Source: Tremella fuciformis
Taxonomy: Eukaryota; Basidiomycota; Tremellomycetes; Tremellales; Tremellaceae
Assembly (NCBI GenBank): GCA_032768795.1
Contig: CP136498.1
Span: forward strand, 496,001 to 560,000
DNA: 64,000 bases
Direction of reading: 5' to 3'
Part shown: in pieces, positions 9,677 through 21,423 of the stretch
Layout: every line of letters begins with the position of its first letter
Position numbering within the stretch: position 1 is the stretch's first letter
Position numbers and translations under genes: made by a program
Notes under the pieces: model-generated
Databases searched by the model: none
Seen by the model: only the letters and a program-made list of their open reading frames with translations
Told to the model about the DNA's origin: nothing

Positions 9677-10355
9677 GAGTCCCACTTGGGGCACGACGTC
9701 TTTCCTTCAACGCACGACGTCTTTACGTAAGGCCGTCGGATCACGTGACCAGCACGTTGCTGACACGTGAGAGCCACGTGCAAGCATCCACGTGTAAACC
9801 ACGCGACACCCCATCGATCGCATAAAGCTCACTCTTCTCTTTCATTATGATCGTTGACCACCAAGACGCTCTGTCAAAGCCATGTATGCATGCATACAGC
9901 ATTCAGAGCTCTACAACTTGCTGTAAGAGCGGCAGAGCGATAGCTGTCGACATGCGGTGGATGGAGGTGAATGATGGGGGGGGCTGGTTGGGTGGCGGAG
10001 GCAAGGTGTTGGAGATGGCGGTTTCTCGAGATTTTCAGCCTTTCTCGAGCGGGAAAAGAGCGTGAGGGTGTAAAGAGCGTGGATGGGAACGTCTGAGCGG
10101 TGTTTGAGACGTGTGCGAGCGATATCGAGCAAGACGGCGAGGGTGATGGTGAGATACAACGACAAGGTGATGGTGAGCGGTGGTGGTCAGTTCAGGGCTG
10201 AGCGGCATTTCGGCGATATCGACGCGTCCGTGCACGAGGCAAACTCGGCATTTCGGCATTATCACTGGAGGCGGCGACCGCCGACTGTGGCGATTTTGTA
10301 CTTACGTAAAGACGTCGTGCGTTGAAGGAACGACGTCGTGCCCCAAGTGGGACTC
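9677..10355. mobile_element. Non-autonomous DNA transposon (MITE-like), 679 bp
   Basis: Terminal inverted repeats of 55 bp (9677-9731 and 10301-10355) differ at one position and begin GAGTCCCACTTGGGG. The element is bounded by an 8-bp direct repeat, ATCTTTGT, at 9669-9676 and 10356-10363. Eight-base duplications are typical of hAT and a few other cut-and-paste superfamilies, although 55 bp is long for hAT ends. No transposase ORF fits inside, so it would need a transposase supplied in trans. Confidence 0.9.
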
Positions 10356-10363
10356 ATCTTTGT

Positions 10364-13300
10364 TTTGAAGGCCCGTTGGGAGGAAAATATCGATGCGTCA
10401 TCATTGGGATACAGCCATAAGTATATGACTAGGTACGCTAGGTGTGGAGAGAGCTCTTGGGGGAGCACCATATCGCACAACTCGCCTGTCCGGTGTCAAA
10501 AGCCACTATGCGATCTCACAAGGGTCATGTACATGAGTGTTGTAACGTGCTGCACTCGTAGGCTCCAACACCGCTCACGCCTGACGAGCAGCCGGCAAGC
10601 CTGCTTGGCACCGAACATCTCCGCCCTCTCGATTGTCAAACCAACAGTCTCTCCCTTCTCGGGGGTCTCCGAAGCTGCTGCTGCGTTCCTTTGTGAGCAT
10701 CCCAAACTGCTACCTTTCGATCTCTGCTTTGGCTGCAAGTGCTCGTCCGGTCTCTACTCATAAGCTTCCGCCTCTTGAGGTCCAATGCAAACACACGGTC
10801 TTTCCTCGCACCCGGGCACAAAGTGCCTCCCTCATCCCGCTGCAGTATCTTTTGCTCACCTGCATTGGCGATCCCAATCATTCGATATGCTCAATCTGCT
10901 CAATGATGTGTCTAGCATGCTGGCGTCAGCTCTACGGAGCCGCCATCTCGTCGCGGCGAACTGGAGGCGGTGGCAATATCGGTGGGTATGGGGTGTTGGC
11001 ATGAGTGCGGGAAGGATGGGTAGAGGTTGGACGACGACGATCAGTGATAAGGTCACGAAGATGGCAAAGGCTTTAGTGGACATTCAGGTCTCGTAGTTTG
11101 TCGGTCGGATGCGAAATATGGCGACGGTGATGGCGAAATAAGCTGAGATGACAGTGTGGTTGACGGGGCGCGAAGTTCTGTTCTGGGGCTTTACGATCGT
11201 GAACGTGCCAGCATTTGCCCGTCTTGCGCCTGTCTGTACTGTACGTTGGATGGCATCCGTTGGATGGCATCGTCATGACAAGCAGACCCGCCGAACGATG
11301 CGAGTTGGGGATTGTAACTCTAATCTCCAGCGGCGTCGTTCACCCTATACAAGGGCAGATGCGTCACGCACGCATACGTATGTATCCGGAGTGTTGAGTA
11401 GCTGCCTCTCGGATTGGGCGATTCTGCTCGTCACCATCGCCTCTGCATGCCGGCTTGACACGCTGTCTTGATGTGGCAGACATGGTGTCGACTCCGTTGT
11501 GAATAGAGGTATAGAGCATTTCAGTCCGGCCGGTAGTGGATGTCCAGCCTGAACAACAACAAGCAGGACGCGTCGGCCAGGTGTCAGATTCGTCAATACA
11601 CACACAGTCGGCCAGATACCTATAACGTCTCCTGCCTGTTCCCCTATGTAGCTTCTGCCCTCTCTCTCCGTGCAGAGCCTACACGATCTTCGGACAGGGG
11701 TCGCAATGGCTAGGTATCCGCTCACGTGGCCCAAAGGCGGTAAACCTCGCTCAGCCTCCCCGAGCCCTGCTTAGTCTCGTCGACGCTCTGTTGCCTCTCT
11801 CGTCACTTTTAAGTCAGTGCTGAGCGAGGCAACGGGTGACCGAATACCCTCGACGGGTCTTAGCTAGCGTCGACGAGCCATCGCGAGTCCCAGCTAACTC
11901 GACATGCGATTCCGTCGCCGCTTGGCTGATAGCAGAGCGAGCATCTGGCTCAGCGAGCCATGCCAGCGAGACGAAACTGTGGAACTCCTTGACGACCAGT
12001 GCCTCCCCGCCAGGCTGTCCTTTGATATCCAGCTCCGCTTTGAGATATTGGAGGTGGTACGCCGGGAGCGGATGGTTGGGTTGATGAGACTGAGTGTGAG
12101 CGCGGATACGAGTGGGGGTGTCGGTCCTGGGCGAGGCCGGAGAAGGAGGATCTGGCATTCAGCTCGGACCATGGCAGTCACAACCTTATCCAAACAATCG
12201 ACACCAGACACGGGGCAGGCATTGTAGGAGAGCGATGGGAGCTCGATATCTCACTTAGCTCTGTCTTTGGGCACGCCAGCTCCCTCACTATCCCTGTTGC
12301 ACTGCACCGTCCCTGAGATTCCTCCTCACCGCGGAAAAGGTGCAGACCAGGTGTTCCCAGTCGAGCTGAATTGCGTTTGATGATACCGGTCGTCAAAGGC
12401 GGCATCGCAATCCATGAAAACTCTCATTTCCGCCAATGGGGATCCGCCTCTAGAGGTAAATGCTAGTCCGGCTGGATACGACCAGCGTATTCGGCCGATG
12501 TTTCCAGGCCGGTACCGCGCCTATACAGAGCACTGCAGTGATCAGCAGCGGTCAGCAAGCCAAGCGGTAACAACCTACATTGGAACGTGTATCACGATCA
12601 GAGCGATGGTTCCGGGGTTCCCTTCTCGAACGACTCCACGTGTCATGCCCACCATTCGCCTCGGCGAACCGGCCTTGCTGGGCGTTGCAGGGCACGAGTC
12701 GAGGTTGAACTTGGCCTATCGCGTGGATGTAATCAGCAGTCGCCTGTAAAGAAAGGCTTGGATGAGTACCTTCTCGTGCTCAACCGAGACCCGACAGGTG
12801 GTGATCGTAGCGTTCTCACACCACCAATCAGACGGATCAGCTTTTTTTCCTGCAGAAGAAGGCAGGAGATAGCGCACACTGTATTTGACCTCGTCTGCTC
12901 CAGTTGTCCTGCGCCTCTCGCGGTTGATCGGCAGCTGCAAAGTCAGCCAGAACCTTTACGATATCGGAGGCGCTCATCAACACATACCGAACAGCCAGAC
13001 CTCCACCGACTCGATCACGCCGCATACTCTCACTGTATAGTCGATCGTAGCGGGACGGCACATCTGCGGTGTGGGCAACCGTTTGCTGAAGGTGCACCAC
13101 CGTCGCAGCCGACCACATTGGCATATCGCTTCATTGGCACTTGATTGGTTTACGACAGTGTTCTCGCCAGTTATTGCCTTATATGTTAGCTGCTGTTTGA
13201 TCTCTCCCCTCTCCAACGAGCGATATCTCGTACTCGCCATCAAGAAGGACATGCGCTCACGCATGAGTCCCCGATCGTCACCTTTGTCGGGGCTTTGGTG

Positions 13301-13910
13301 AAGATTTACAGGTGGACACTCGACGGCGCAGTTGTGAGTGGAACATGCAGACCCGCTCCGGCGTCCCATCCATCGAGGTGAGGGGGCTATGGCAACTGTC
13401 AAGTCAGCTCGTCGCAACCGCTTCCTGCACCTGTGTGGGCAGAGATCTAGTCATGACAAGCCGACTCACAGAGTGCTACGTTCCGTTGCGCAGAATCCCA
13501 TATCGGGTCAGTCTGGTTGTACAGAGCTGTCTGATGGCATTGTAGTCAATGCAATCGAACTGGCTTGGACATTATACGGCAATCGAGAGAGAGACAATCT
13601 TGAGCGGGGGAGACCGTACCGGCAAGGTTTCTCCGAATGGGAGGAGGTAAGGGCTTGAGGGGGAAGGGCGGGGGAGGGGTTTATTGGCTCGTGTTCTACA
13701 TCCGGTCGACGCGGTTGCAAGTCTTGTCAGGCGTAGAGTCTTTGATGCGCAGATGTCGAGGGGTTTCAGGAACTGTCAACTGTCAAGAGAGAGAGAGAGC
13801 AATGAGCGACCACGTGGCAGCCACGAGGGAGTACCAAATCATACCAAATCCCTTGGCACTTTGCTTCTTGCCTCTTTCCCCGCTTTTTACCTTGGTTCCT
13901 CGGTCCGCCC
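10364..13910. other. No gene identified
   Basis: About 3.5 kb in which I could not support a gene; the ORFs are short and inconsistent between frames. A stretch at about 11840-11930 containing TCGACGGGTCTTAGCTAG resembles 50885-50950, so it is part of a dispersed repeat. A minus-strand segment at about 11850-12060 reads somewhat like protein (LVVKEFHSFVSLAWLAEP) but has no supporting structure. Confidence 0.5.
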
Positions 13911-16490
13911 ATGTCGACGTCTTTACAAAAGTGTGGCGACCCGGTGTGGCGTCAGTTCGCCACTTATGTTTCACCTATCCATCTGGGCAGTGCCTCCCTC
14001 TGTCGTCATCAGCCCAACTGGCATGCCATCGATGAGGTCGGATCGAAAAGCGAATACGCCTTCCTCTTTGACGAACCCATGTCTGGCGCAGCCGTTCATG
14101 CTCGTCCCGGCCAGACGACCTTTGACGTCGACTACTTTGAGCTGGTCACGGTGGATGCGGGCGTCAAGGGCGAATACGTCGCCGTCATCCATGAACGGGA
14201 TCCGGCCGGAGGGACCCTTTGCCGTGAGTGAACAAGGGCTGAAGAGCAGCATATTATGAGGGGCTGACGATCTCTTTTTCCCCGAAACAGGTGCCCTCTT
14301 CTTCAGCAACTGTAATCGAAAAGAGAGCAACGTCATACGACCCATCTTGGACTACATTTTGCGGATCAAGCCGGACTCCCTTCACCTTTCCATCAAGAGC
14401 GGGGATGCACAGCAGAGCGCCGAGCTCGGCCAAGCTTGGAGACGGACCATGGAAGATCAGGGCCTACTTGGGGGCCAGACGGAGGGAGTACGTGTGTCGC
14501 TGGAAGGATCGTCAAGGGGGCAGGTGACAGTGGATATCAGCGAGTTCTTGGTGGAAGCTGGAGAGTGGGTCTATTTACCATGACTCTCTCTCGCGCGTGT
14601 TCTGTGACTGACCATGGTTCTAGTCTCCGACACTTGCCTCACAAGCTGGCGTGCTTCCTTTTGGGTCTTACGACCCCTTTGCCCGAGTGGCAGGCCATCT
14701 ACGGGTCGTGGTTGCGCGGAGCGGGCCGGGCGGTACAGCTGGAGGTGGTAGGACAAGGCCCAGAGGCTCGGATACGAGGTACGTTGGGCTCTCATCGTTC
14801 TGAAATGGTGAGCGAGCTGATTCATCCAAAGGGCACGTCATCGAACAAGACGACAAGGGTCAAAGATGCTCCAAATGCGCCAGTCGGAGTTGCGACCATG
14901 CATTAGCCGCCAAGATGATCAGGCGCGTCGGACAACATGTCATGTTTTTCCAGCCATCCAGTTTGTGAGTCTAATCCTCCCGCTGCAACATCGTCTGGCT
15001 GACGACGCCAGCTCGAGATTCAACCGGGACGTCCTGACACCAGGCGAGCCGCTGCTCTTCGAGGACGAGGTGTCGCAGGACGTGTGGCTGGACCCTGTCG
15101 ACGATCCGCACGCCGCCCGAGGGATTCCTTGCTTCAAGCCGACAAGTCTCGACTGGAGGGATCCACAAGCCTTTCTGGACGGTGTGGCCCCATGGTTTCT
15201 TCAAGGGGCCGGGGCCTGCCGAGTGTCTGTACCAGCAGGGTACCGACGGTTGGCATTGAAGTCGAAGCACATACGACAAGACAAGGTCAGCACGACACGC
15301 CAGACGCTGCGTCGAGTTGAGGCCACCAAAGGGATCATTCAAAAGGTTCCCGCCCAGGTCCAAGAAGAGGTGCTCGAGTCGCTCGAGTACCGGCCCCCGG
15401 CCAAGCAACTCGATGTGTATCAAATCTGTCGGAAAGAAGGGCCGGAGCTAGGCGTTTTCGACTATCTTTGTCCTGGTATCGATCACAAGCATCGAAAGGT
15501 GGCGGAGCTGCTCGTTCCCGATCCTCGCGAATACTCGACCCACAAGCTCGGAGAAGAGTATCGGTCTTGGGTTGCCGCACTCAGCAACGCGACCGCTCCG
15601 CCGGTGAACTACGCTGAACACCAACCTCGTGAGCTGCAACTCGGCCTGATGCAGATCGGCGCAGGGCGTCCTACTGACTTTGACAGGGTCGGTCTTCGAG
15701 AGCGATGTGGAGAAATTGGCGTCAGCGCACAAGAAGGACCCCTGGCTTCTCGGACCGGCGTTTCCCTCTTTTCTGTCGGACCAGCTCTCCTTGCCTGGAA
15801 TAACAACCCCATTCAGCTACTACGGTGTCAAGAACTCGGCCTTTCCATGCCACACGGAGGACGTAAGTGCCAGGCTCTTAAGCTCGCGGATAGCCGAAAC
15901 TGACGAGACACAGATGTATCTCAGTTCCGCAAATAGGCTCGTGGCCGGAGCCCCCAAAATTTGGAGCGTTTGCTCCACAACTTCCTACGATTCCCTTTGC
16001 ACCCACATCGACGGTTAGTAGAGCTCCAACATTCCGGTGTGTGCATTGGCCGGGATTCTGACGGGCAGCTCGGCTACCGCTCGATGCATGGCTCTGCGAA
16101 CATCAGATGGCTCACAAGAATATCCTCGTACTCCCTCACGACATGCCAACCGACGTCGATTTCAACGTTGTCCCGCAGAGACAGGACGATGTTATCCTCA
16201 CAGCACCACAGGGCCTTCACTCGGGGTGGAACACCGGTCCGAACGTTGCGATCGCCGTCAACTTTGCCACGCAAGAGTGGTTGCAGCACGCACTGCTCGG
16301 CAGATACTGTCACTGCGCCCGGGAGGGAGAGGGAGGGCCGGGAGAGGATGACTGGCCGTTGAATTGGCTACGTTCAGATGTGGCACCCGCTTCGATGCCA
16401 GAGAGCAAGGAGGAGGGACGGGAACGGTCAAGGGTTCGCCAAGCAGAGCTGGACAAACTGAAGTTGCGTCACACGAAACGGAAGAAATGA
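13911..16490 (+). CDS. JmjC-domain protein (predicted histone lysine demethylase), 8 exons
   Basis: Exons 13911-14223, 14291-14564, 14624-14778, 14832-14964, 15012-15628, 15687-15862, 15914-16013 and 16069-16490 join with matching phases into 729 aa. JmjC enzymes oxidatively demethylate histone lysines using Fe(II) and 2-oxoglutarate. The C-terminal part aligns with JMJD2/KDM4-type JmjC domains: Fe ligands His553 and Glu555 (FPCHTED), the third His640 in GLHSGWN, cosubstrate Asn563 and Lys571 (NRLVAGAPKIW), and LDAWLCEHQMAHKN. Cys260, Cys263, Cys268 and His270 could form a small zinc site. The tail is Lys/Arg-rich. The start is the first ATG of the open frame; an additional upstream exon is possible. 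All catalytic positions are present, so it may be active. Confidence 0.85.
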
Positions 16491-16999
16491 CCGTGGAGTG
16501 CATGTTTATCTAATTAATCGAGGGGAATGATCCGCGGGGTAGGGGCTGCAGAGTGCATTGTTGCGCAGTACTCGTAAATGATGAGTGGGAGATGCATAGA
16601 ATCATGGTCACTTTTATCCCACAGTAGACACTGTCAACCTCTGCTCGACTGCCACCTTTCTTCCTCGTCCGATGATGGATCACTTGGACACGTCCGAGGA
16701 AACGAGTACATCGAGTATCCGGATGACTGCACCAGTCCCTGGTCACCCACCAGATCAGCAGCCGTAGCCGACCACGGGCCCTCCGGACCACCGGGATCTC
16801 GTATTCTTCGCCGTCGGACTTGAAGATGTATGTCCGCGGGTGTCCGCAGAGGTCCGGACCGAACACCCGCCAGCGGACTCTGAAGCGATCGTTCTGGACG
16901 GAGCTGCACCTCGCGGGGAACCAGGGGCGAGAGCAGGGGTCGGTAAGCGAGCCAGAACGCGGTTGAGGCGCGGGGAATCATTGCTCTCGCGGGCAGATG

Positions 17000-17821
17000 C
17001 TATTTCGTCATCTCGCGTTCGGGGGCAGCAATTATGGGGCTCACCTCTACACGTAGAAGGTCGTCGCAGTGTGCGTGAAAACTCCTTAAAGTGCCCCATG
17101 CGTATTCCTTGATCCACCTCTGGACCAGAGCAAAGCGCGCAAGGTGATCAGGTTTGACGGTGGTCCGACCTCTCTGTTTCCGCGGCCCGCTCCCCGGAGC
17201 GGCTCTCTGACGCCTCCCTTCCAACCCCGTCTCGTCCATGCCGGCGTCATCGGCGCTCGATTCTTCATTGGGAACACCTCGCTGACCAGACACTCTGTTC
17301 GGCAAACCATCCCCCGTTAGTTTCGGTCTGGGACCGAGTGATCTAGGCGGTATAGCCGTCGGTGTCGGCGTCGGCGTCGGCATCGGCCCGGAGCCAACAT
17401 CGAGGTCGAGCAACTGGTTTTTCATGGTACATGTCCTGACCCAGACACTGGTGACGACCTGCTGCCCCTCTAGCGTCCCTGGCACTGGATCGTTCCGGTG
17501 GAAAAGCGGAGTCAGGGGGCTGACCGCCGGGTCGAGGCTGTCGATGAGTCTGTCATCCCCGAGAACGGGGATGACAACAATGACAGAGACGTCCTCGTTG
17601 AACAGGGCCAGGGTACCTGCATAGAGCTACACCTCAGCTCAGACCGGGAGGGGAAGATGGAGACAGACCTCGATCTGGGCCCTGAGCGCATAGGCGACGT
17701 CGGGCGAGAATGAATCGGGCAAAAGCCAGAAAGTCAGACCATTGAACAGACGAGTGGTCGACATCGGCGATGCCATTGACGGTACGACGATGGTTGGAAA
17801 GAGAGTTGAAATCATCGACAT
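17000..17821 (-). CDS. Protein with a probable N-terminal BRCT-like domain
   Basis: Two exons, 17821-17669 and 17626-17000, with a 42-bp intron, give 259 aa in phase. The start (RLFNGLTFWLL), the helix reading VAYALRAQIE and the following AGTLALFNEDVSVIVV fit the beginning of a BRCT fold, a phosphopeptide- or DNA-end-binding module. The middle is rich in Thr-Pro, then Arg/Lys (RKQRGRTTVK). An alternative 3' intron, from a GTGAGC at about 17045 to an AG near 17000, would replace the last codons and lead into exons at about 16630-16990. There a frame reading FKSDGEEYEIPVVRRARGR looks real. The domain call is from pattern only. Confidence 0.5.
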
Positions 17822-18655
17822 TTTTGGTGCAGTCGGCCTTTGGAGTGAAACAGATTGGCCCCCTTCTCCCCCTGATTTCTATCACGTTGACCCTCCTCAC
17901 GTTTCAACTTTGCACCCTTGCTCCCTCCCTCCTTCATCCGAGACGGCAGCCAGACGACAACGGTCAAGTCAACCGGCGGTGCCCAAGGCTGGGTATGTTG
18001 CGCCAAAAAGGTGGAGTGGGTATGTATGCGATCAACGGCTCCGAGTCTGCCTGGAAATTCTCGCTCTCACCTGCGCTGAATGATCTGATCTTTCCCAGGG
18101 CTCCCATCGATCGATCGTGAAGTTGGCAGACTAAGAAGCCCACCGAGGTTGAAGAAACACCGCTGATCCACCGGTCAGGAGCAATTGGCCGAGCCGGAGG
18201 AACCATCGGCGAAATGAGGGTGGGCGCTGTGCTTACTTGCTTCTGCAGGTTCAAGCGCTGGTCCCCCCCGGGGGGGGCGGGGGGGGGGGGGGGTTGTAAT
18301 TCAAGCAGCCCTATCTGACACCGCTGTCAAGGAAGGTAGCTGACTACCAGCACCGCACCAGGATGCTCGTTCGATGTCTGATCAACGAGCGGCATGACGT
18401 TGTATCAGGTGCAAACAGTCTGACTAGTCGCGATGGGCATTGTCCGCGCCACACCTCCCCATGCAGGTTGCCGTGCGAATGCTGACTGTGAGACGAACTG
18501 ACCACATCGGGACGACCCGTCATCTGGGCATCCCGTGACCATGTCCAGATGAGATCCTCGGCTAGATCACCACCGAGGGAGAACATACGGACTGCGGACT
18601 GGAACTCGAGGGTCTTGCTAAAGGGTCAGGGCTGCCAGGCTAGCTGTGGCAAGAC
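17822..18655. other. Intergenic, with a G-rich homopolymer tract
   Basis: No gene is supported here. A C/G homopolymer run at about 18267-18294 (C run, then a long G run) is a likely source of sequencing or assembly error. Plus-strand fragments at 17770-18120 are shadows of the neighbouring minus-strand gene. Confidence 0.5.
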
Positions 18656-20340
18656 TCACAGGGCTGTTTGGACTTGAGCCTTCGGCAGGTGCAAGCGAAT
18701 GTCGGTCGTCAAACCCTTATGCTTTTTGGGTCTCGGAGAATGTACCACAGGAGCTGAGATAACAGCACCTGACTGTCGCCGAGTCAACGATCGGGTCCCC
18801 GTGTTCACATTGTCCTCATCGGAAGCTCGCGCGATACTCACTTTGAACATCCAGCCCTCATACATGACCGAGCCGGCGTCGAGGTAAGAATAGTGGTCTG
18901 AGAGCACGTACCTATTGGACTTTGCTATCGCGCTGCCCCGTGTTAGATCTAGCAGAACGAAACATACGTCGAGCGCGGCGCGCATCAATCTGGTCTCTAG
19001 CGCACCATGACCCAGCGAGGTCTCGATGTAGACTGCCGCGCTCGCCTGGGTCGAGCAGCTAGAGGGGCACTGTCGTCCCATCCCGAGCCCGGGGGCTGAC
19101 CAACGTCGCTCAGGGGATCCCATGACGTGTCGCCCGAAGGCAAATCTCGCGCGGAGATGCCCAGATGATGCGGGACAGGGGGCAGTGCTCATGATGGTTT
19201 GGGTCTGAGGCCTGCGGTATCTCGGCGCGGGAAGCTGATCCGAAATGAGCGTACGAGCTTGAAGAGGGCGCGGGTAGAGGAGGGAAGGGATCGGCGGACT
19301 TGGCAGATAGCTTGCCGGGATGACCGGGAACGGGTTGCTGGACGGGAGGAGCCGTCGACTTTCGGCTGGGCCCGGCGATGATGGTCTGAGCGTTCTGGGC
19401 GGTCTGGGCGGTCTGCATCGTGGTTCCAGTCGAGGACTGCTGGCCGATGTTCGAGCGTACTGCGTCGGGGTGAGCCTTGTCTGGTCGGTCATACTTCTTG
19501 CGGTCTGCAAGAGCCGCCGGCAAGTCGTACTCGGATCACAGAGTTGAGAGTGGAAGTTCTTTGATCTTGGAGACGTCTTTCGGGCACTCTGGATTGACAA
19601 AGTGGGAGCAAGGCGTGCTGTTCCAGGACGCGGCGATCATGCTGCGCGTTGTGCTCCTCAGGCTCATGTCCCAGCAACTGTCTCCGAGGTCGAGCAGCGT
19701 GCGCGGGACCAGACGAAGGACTTTTCGTAGACGCGTCTTGACGAGCTCGGTAGATGGTCTGGCCGTCGGTCGATCTATAAGCCAGGGATTTGTTGGTGAC
19801 CGCGTCGAGGTAGGCGGGGATACCGATCGCCTCTGGCGAGGACGGCCCGATGAGCATGGACGTGGACGGTAGAATGTCGTCGGGAAGTGGTAGCTCGTGG
19901 GGGATTTGCTTGGCTCGAATATAGGATGGTCTGATGGTCCGACTTTCTGGCTGGTACAACGCGCATAGAGGAAGAACTGCGTGACCAAGGGGACTGACGA
20001 GTGTGCGCTCCAGTTGGCAGTGCAGCGAGAGGTTGTGGTTGATGCCGATCTTGCGGTATGAGGGGACGAGGTGATGTACCTCGTGCTTCTTGCCGTGCTC
20101 CTTCTTCCTTCTTTAGAAGTACGGTCCCGCTCGGTAAGCTTGATGACGGCGGCGCATGCTCTGGTCAGCTTATTTCTCCCCGTGGCATAGCGTGACCCCA
20201 TCGACTCACCGCACGCATCCATGAGCTTGATCAGGTTAGAGACCCTCATGCGCGGATGCAGCACGTACACGATCACCGCGTACATGGCGTTGGGATGTGG
20301 TCTGTGGTTGTACTGTATATTGGAATCGTGCCAGTGGGGC
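18656..20340 (-). CDS. Multi-exon gene(s), possibly PD-(D/E)XK-like; structure unresolved
   Basis: Coding-like minus-strand blocks lie in different frames. About 20340-20220 contains MYAVIVYVLHPRMRVSNLIK followed by a GTGAGT donor. About 20110-19790 contains HHLVPSYRKIGINHNLSLH and LPDDILPSTSMLIGPSSPEA. A third block covers about 19760-19540. About 19500-19200 is rich in Gln, Ser and Pro. About 19060-18720 contains IETSLGHGALETRLMRAALD and MYEGWMFKVSIA. The last block resembles the E-x-K and following helix-strand region of fungal PD-(D/E)XK-like proteins such as the neighbour at 21424-22788, but with Ser in place of the catalytic Lys. I could not join all exons in phase, and this may be one gene or two. 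Confidence 0.35.
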
Positions 20341-21011
20341 ACAGTGACTGCTTTAATTGGGCTGGAGATTGCCGGCTCGGACGGTCTGCGAGACGTGACT
20401 GGCGAGCATTGTTTTGGGACTGAACGGTCTGGGCCGGGGCTGATGGCGGGTTGGACGCGGTATTTGGAGTAACCTGGCCAGCATGGCCAGTCTTGGTGAA
20501 GAAGCTTTGGGTTTGACGATTGAAATACGAGCAGGGGATGTTGGCGGGTGAGGAGAAGAGGCATGACAAAAGGGGGGAAAAGAGATGTCAAAAGTTGCGC
20601 AGAGAGCAAGCCATATATCTCCAGGTGTCGGGATCTCCGTATCGCCTCTGCTATGAGCACACGATTGTCGAGCAGCCGATGTACGATACCTGACAGAGGT
20701 GCATGGCGGCGACAGCTCGTGTATGCGGAGCCAACAAACAACCCAAGAGGACGGTCTGGGCCACACGCGCCCCTCCAGCTAAAGAACCAAGCTGATGACG
20801 CGTTGCACGTTCCATCATCTCGTGATTCAATCCATATCTACGACCTCATCCACCTTAATGCCTGGCCTTCCTACGGGTGGAGCCAATGACCGGAATAAGG
20901 GCATGGTGCTGCCGGCCGTTGCTGACCTGGACCGGCCTTCGGTGGGACAAGCCGACCCCGATGACCACCCCGGCGACGAGGACTGTGATCGCACCGCCGG
21001 CCGCTTTGACC

Positions 21012-21373
21012 ATGACGGCCCGCCAATTGACGATCCTCATGGGACATTTGCGCGTCCATGTCTTGCCATCCTCAATCAAGGACGACGAGCATCGATTCCA
21101 CTTCCGCCACTACCTTGTCTCGCTCGTCTTCCGCGCTTCCGCTGCCACGATCGCTCGAGACCTCCGAGAAGACTTTCAGCCAATCGACGATCTTCGAGTC
21201 ACCCTGGCACTGAAAGCGTCCAAGACGGAGGTAAGCCGCCAGGTCCGTCGAGACCGTCCGGGAGATACCGCCTGTACCTGCACCATGTTGATTATTGCGC
21301 GATGCCACACCAGATATTGAAGTCGAAGCCGCGACATTGGCTAGGCCGGCACGTGAAGCTTTCCTCGGAGTAA
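21012..21373 (+). CDS. Small unknown protein, 2 exons
   Basis: ATG at 21012; exon 1 is 21012-21230 with a GTAAGC donor, and exon 2 is 21314-21373. The product is 92 aa, containing HLRVHVLPSSIKDDEHRFHF and DLREDFQPIDDLRVTL. I recognise no domain. It lies between the minus-strand genes on either side. Part of the opposite strand (21074-21449) is also open, with an acidic low-complexity frame, so the coding strand here is not certain. Confidence 0.4.
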
Positions 21374-21423
21374 CGTCTTCGCCCTCGCCCTCGCCCTCGT
21401 CTTCGATTTCGATTGCGTCGTCG

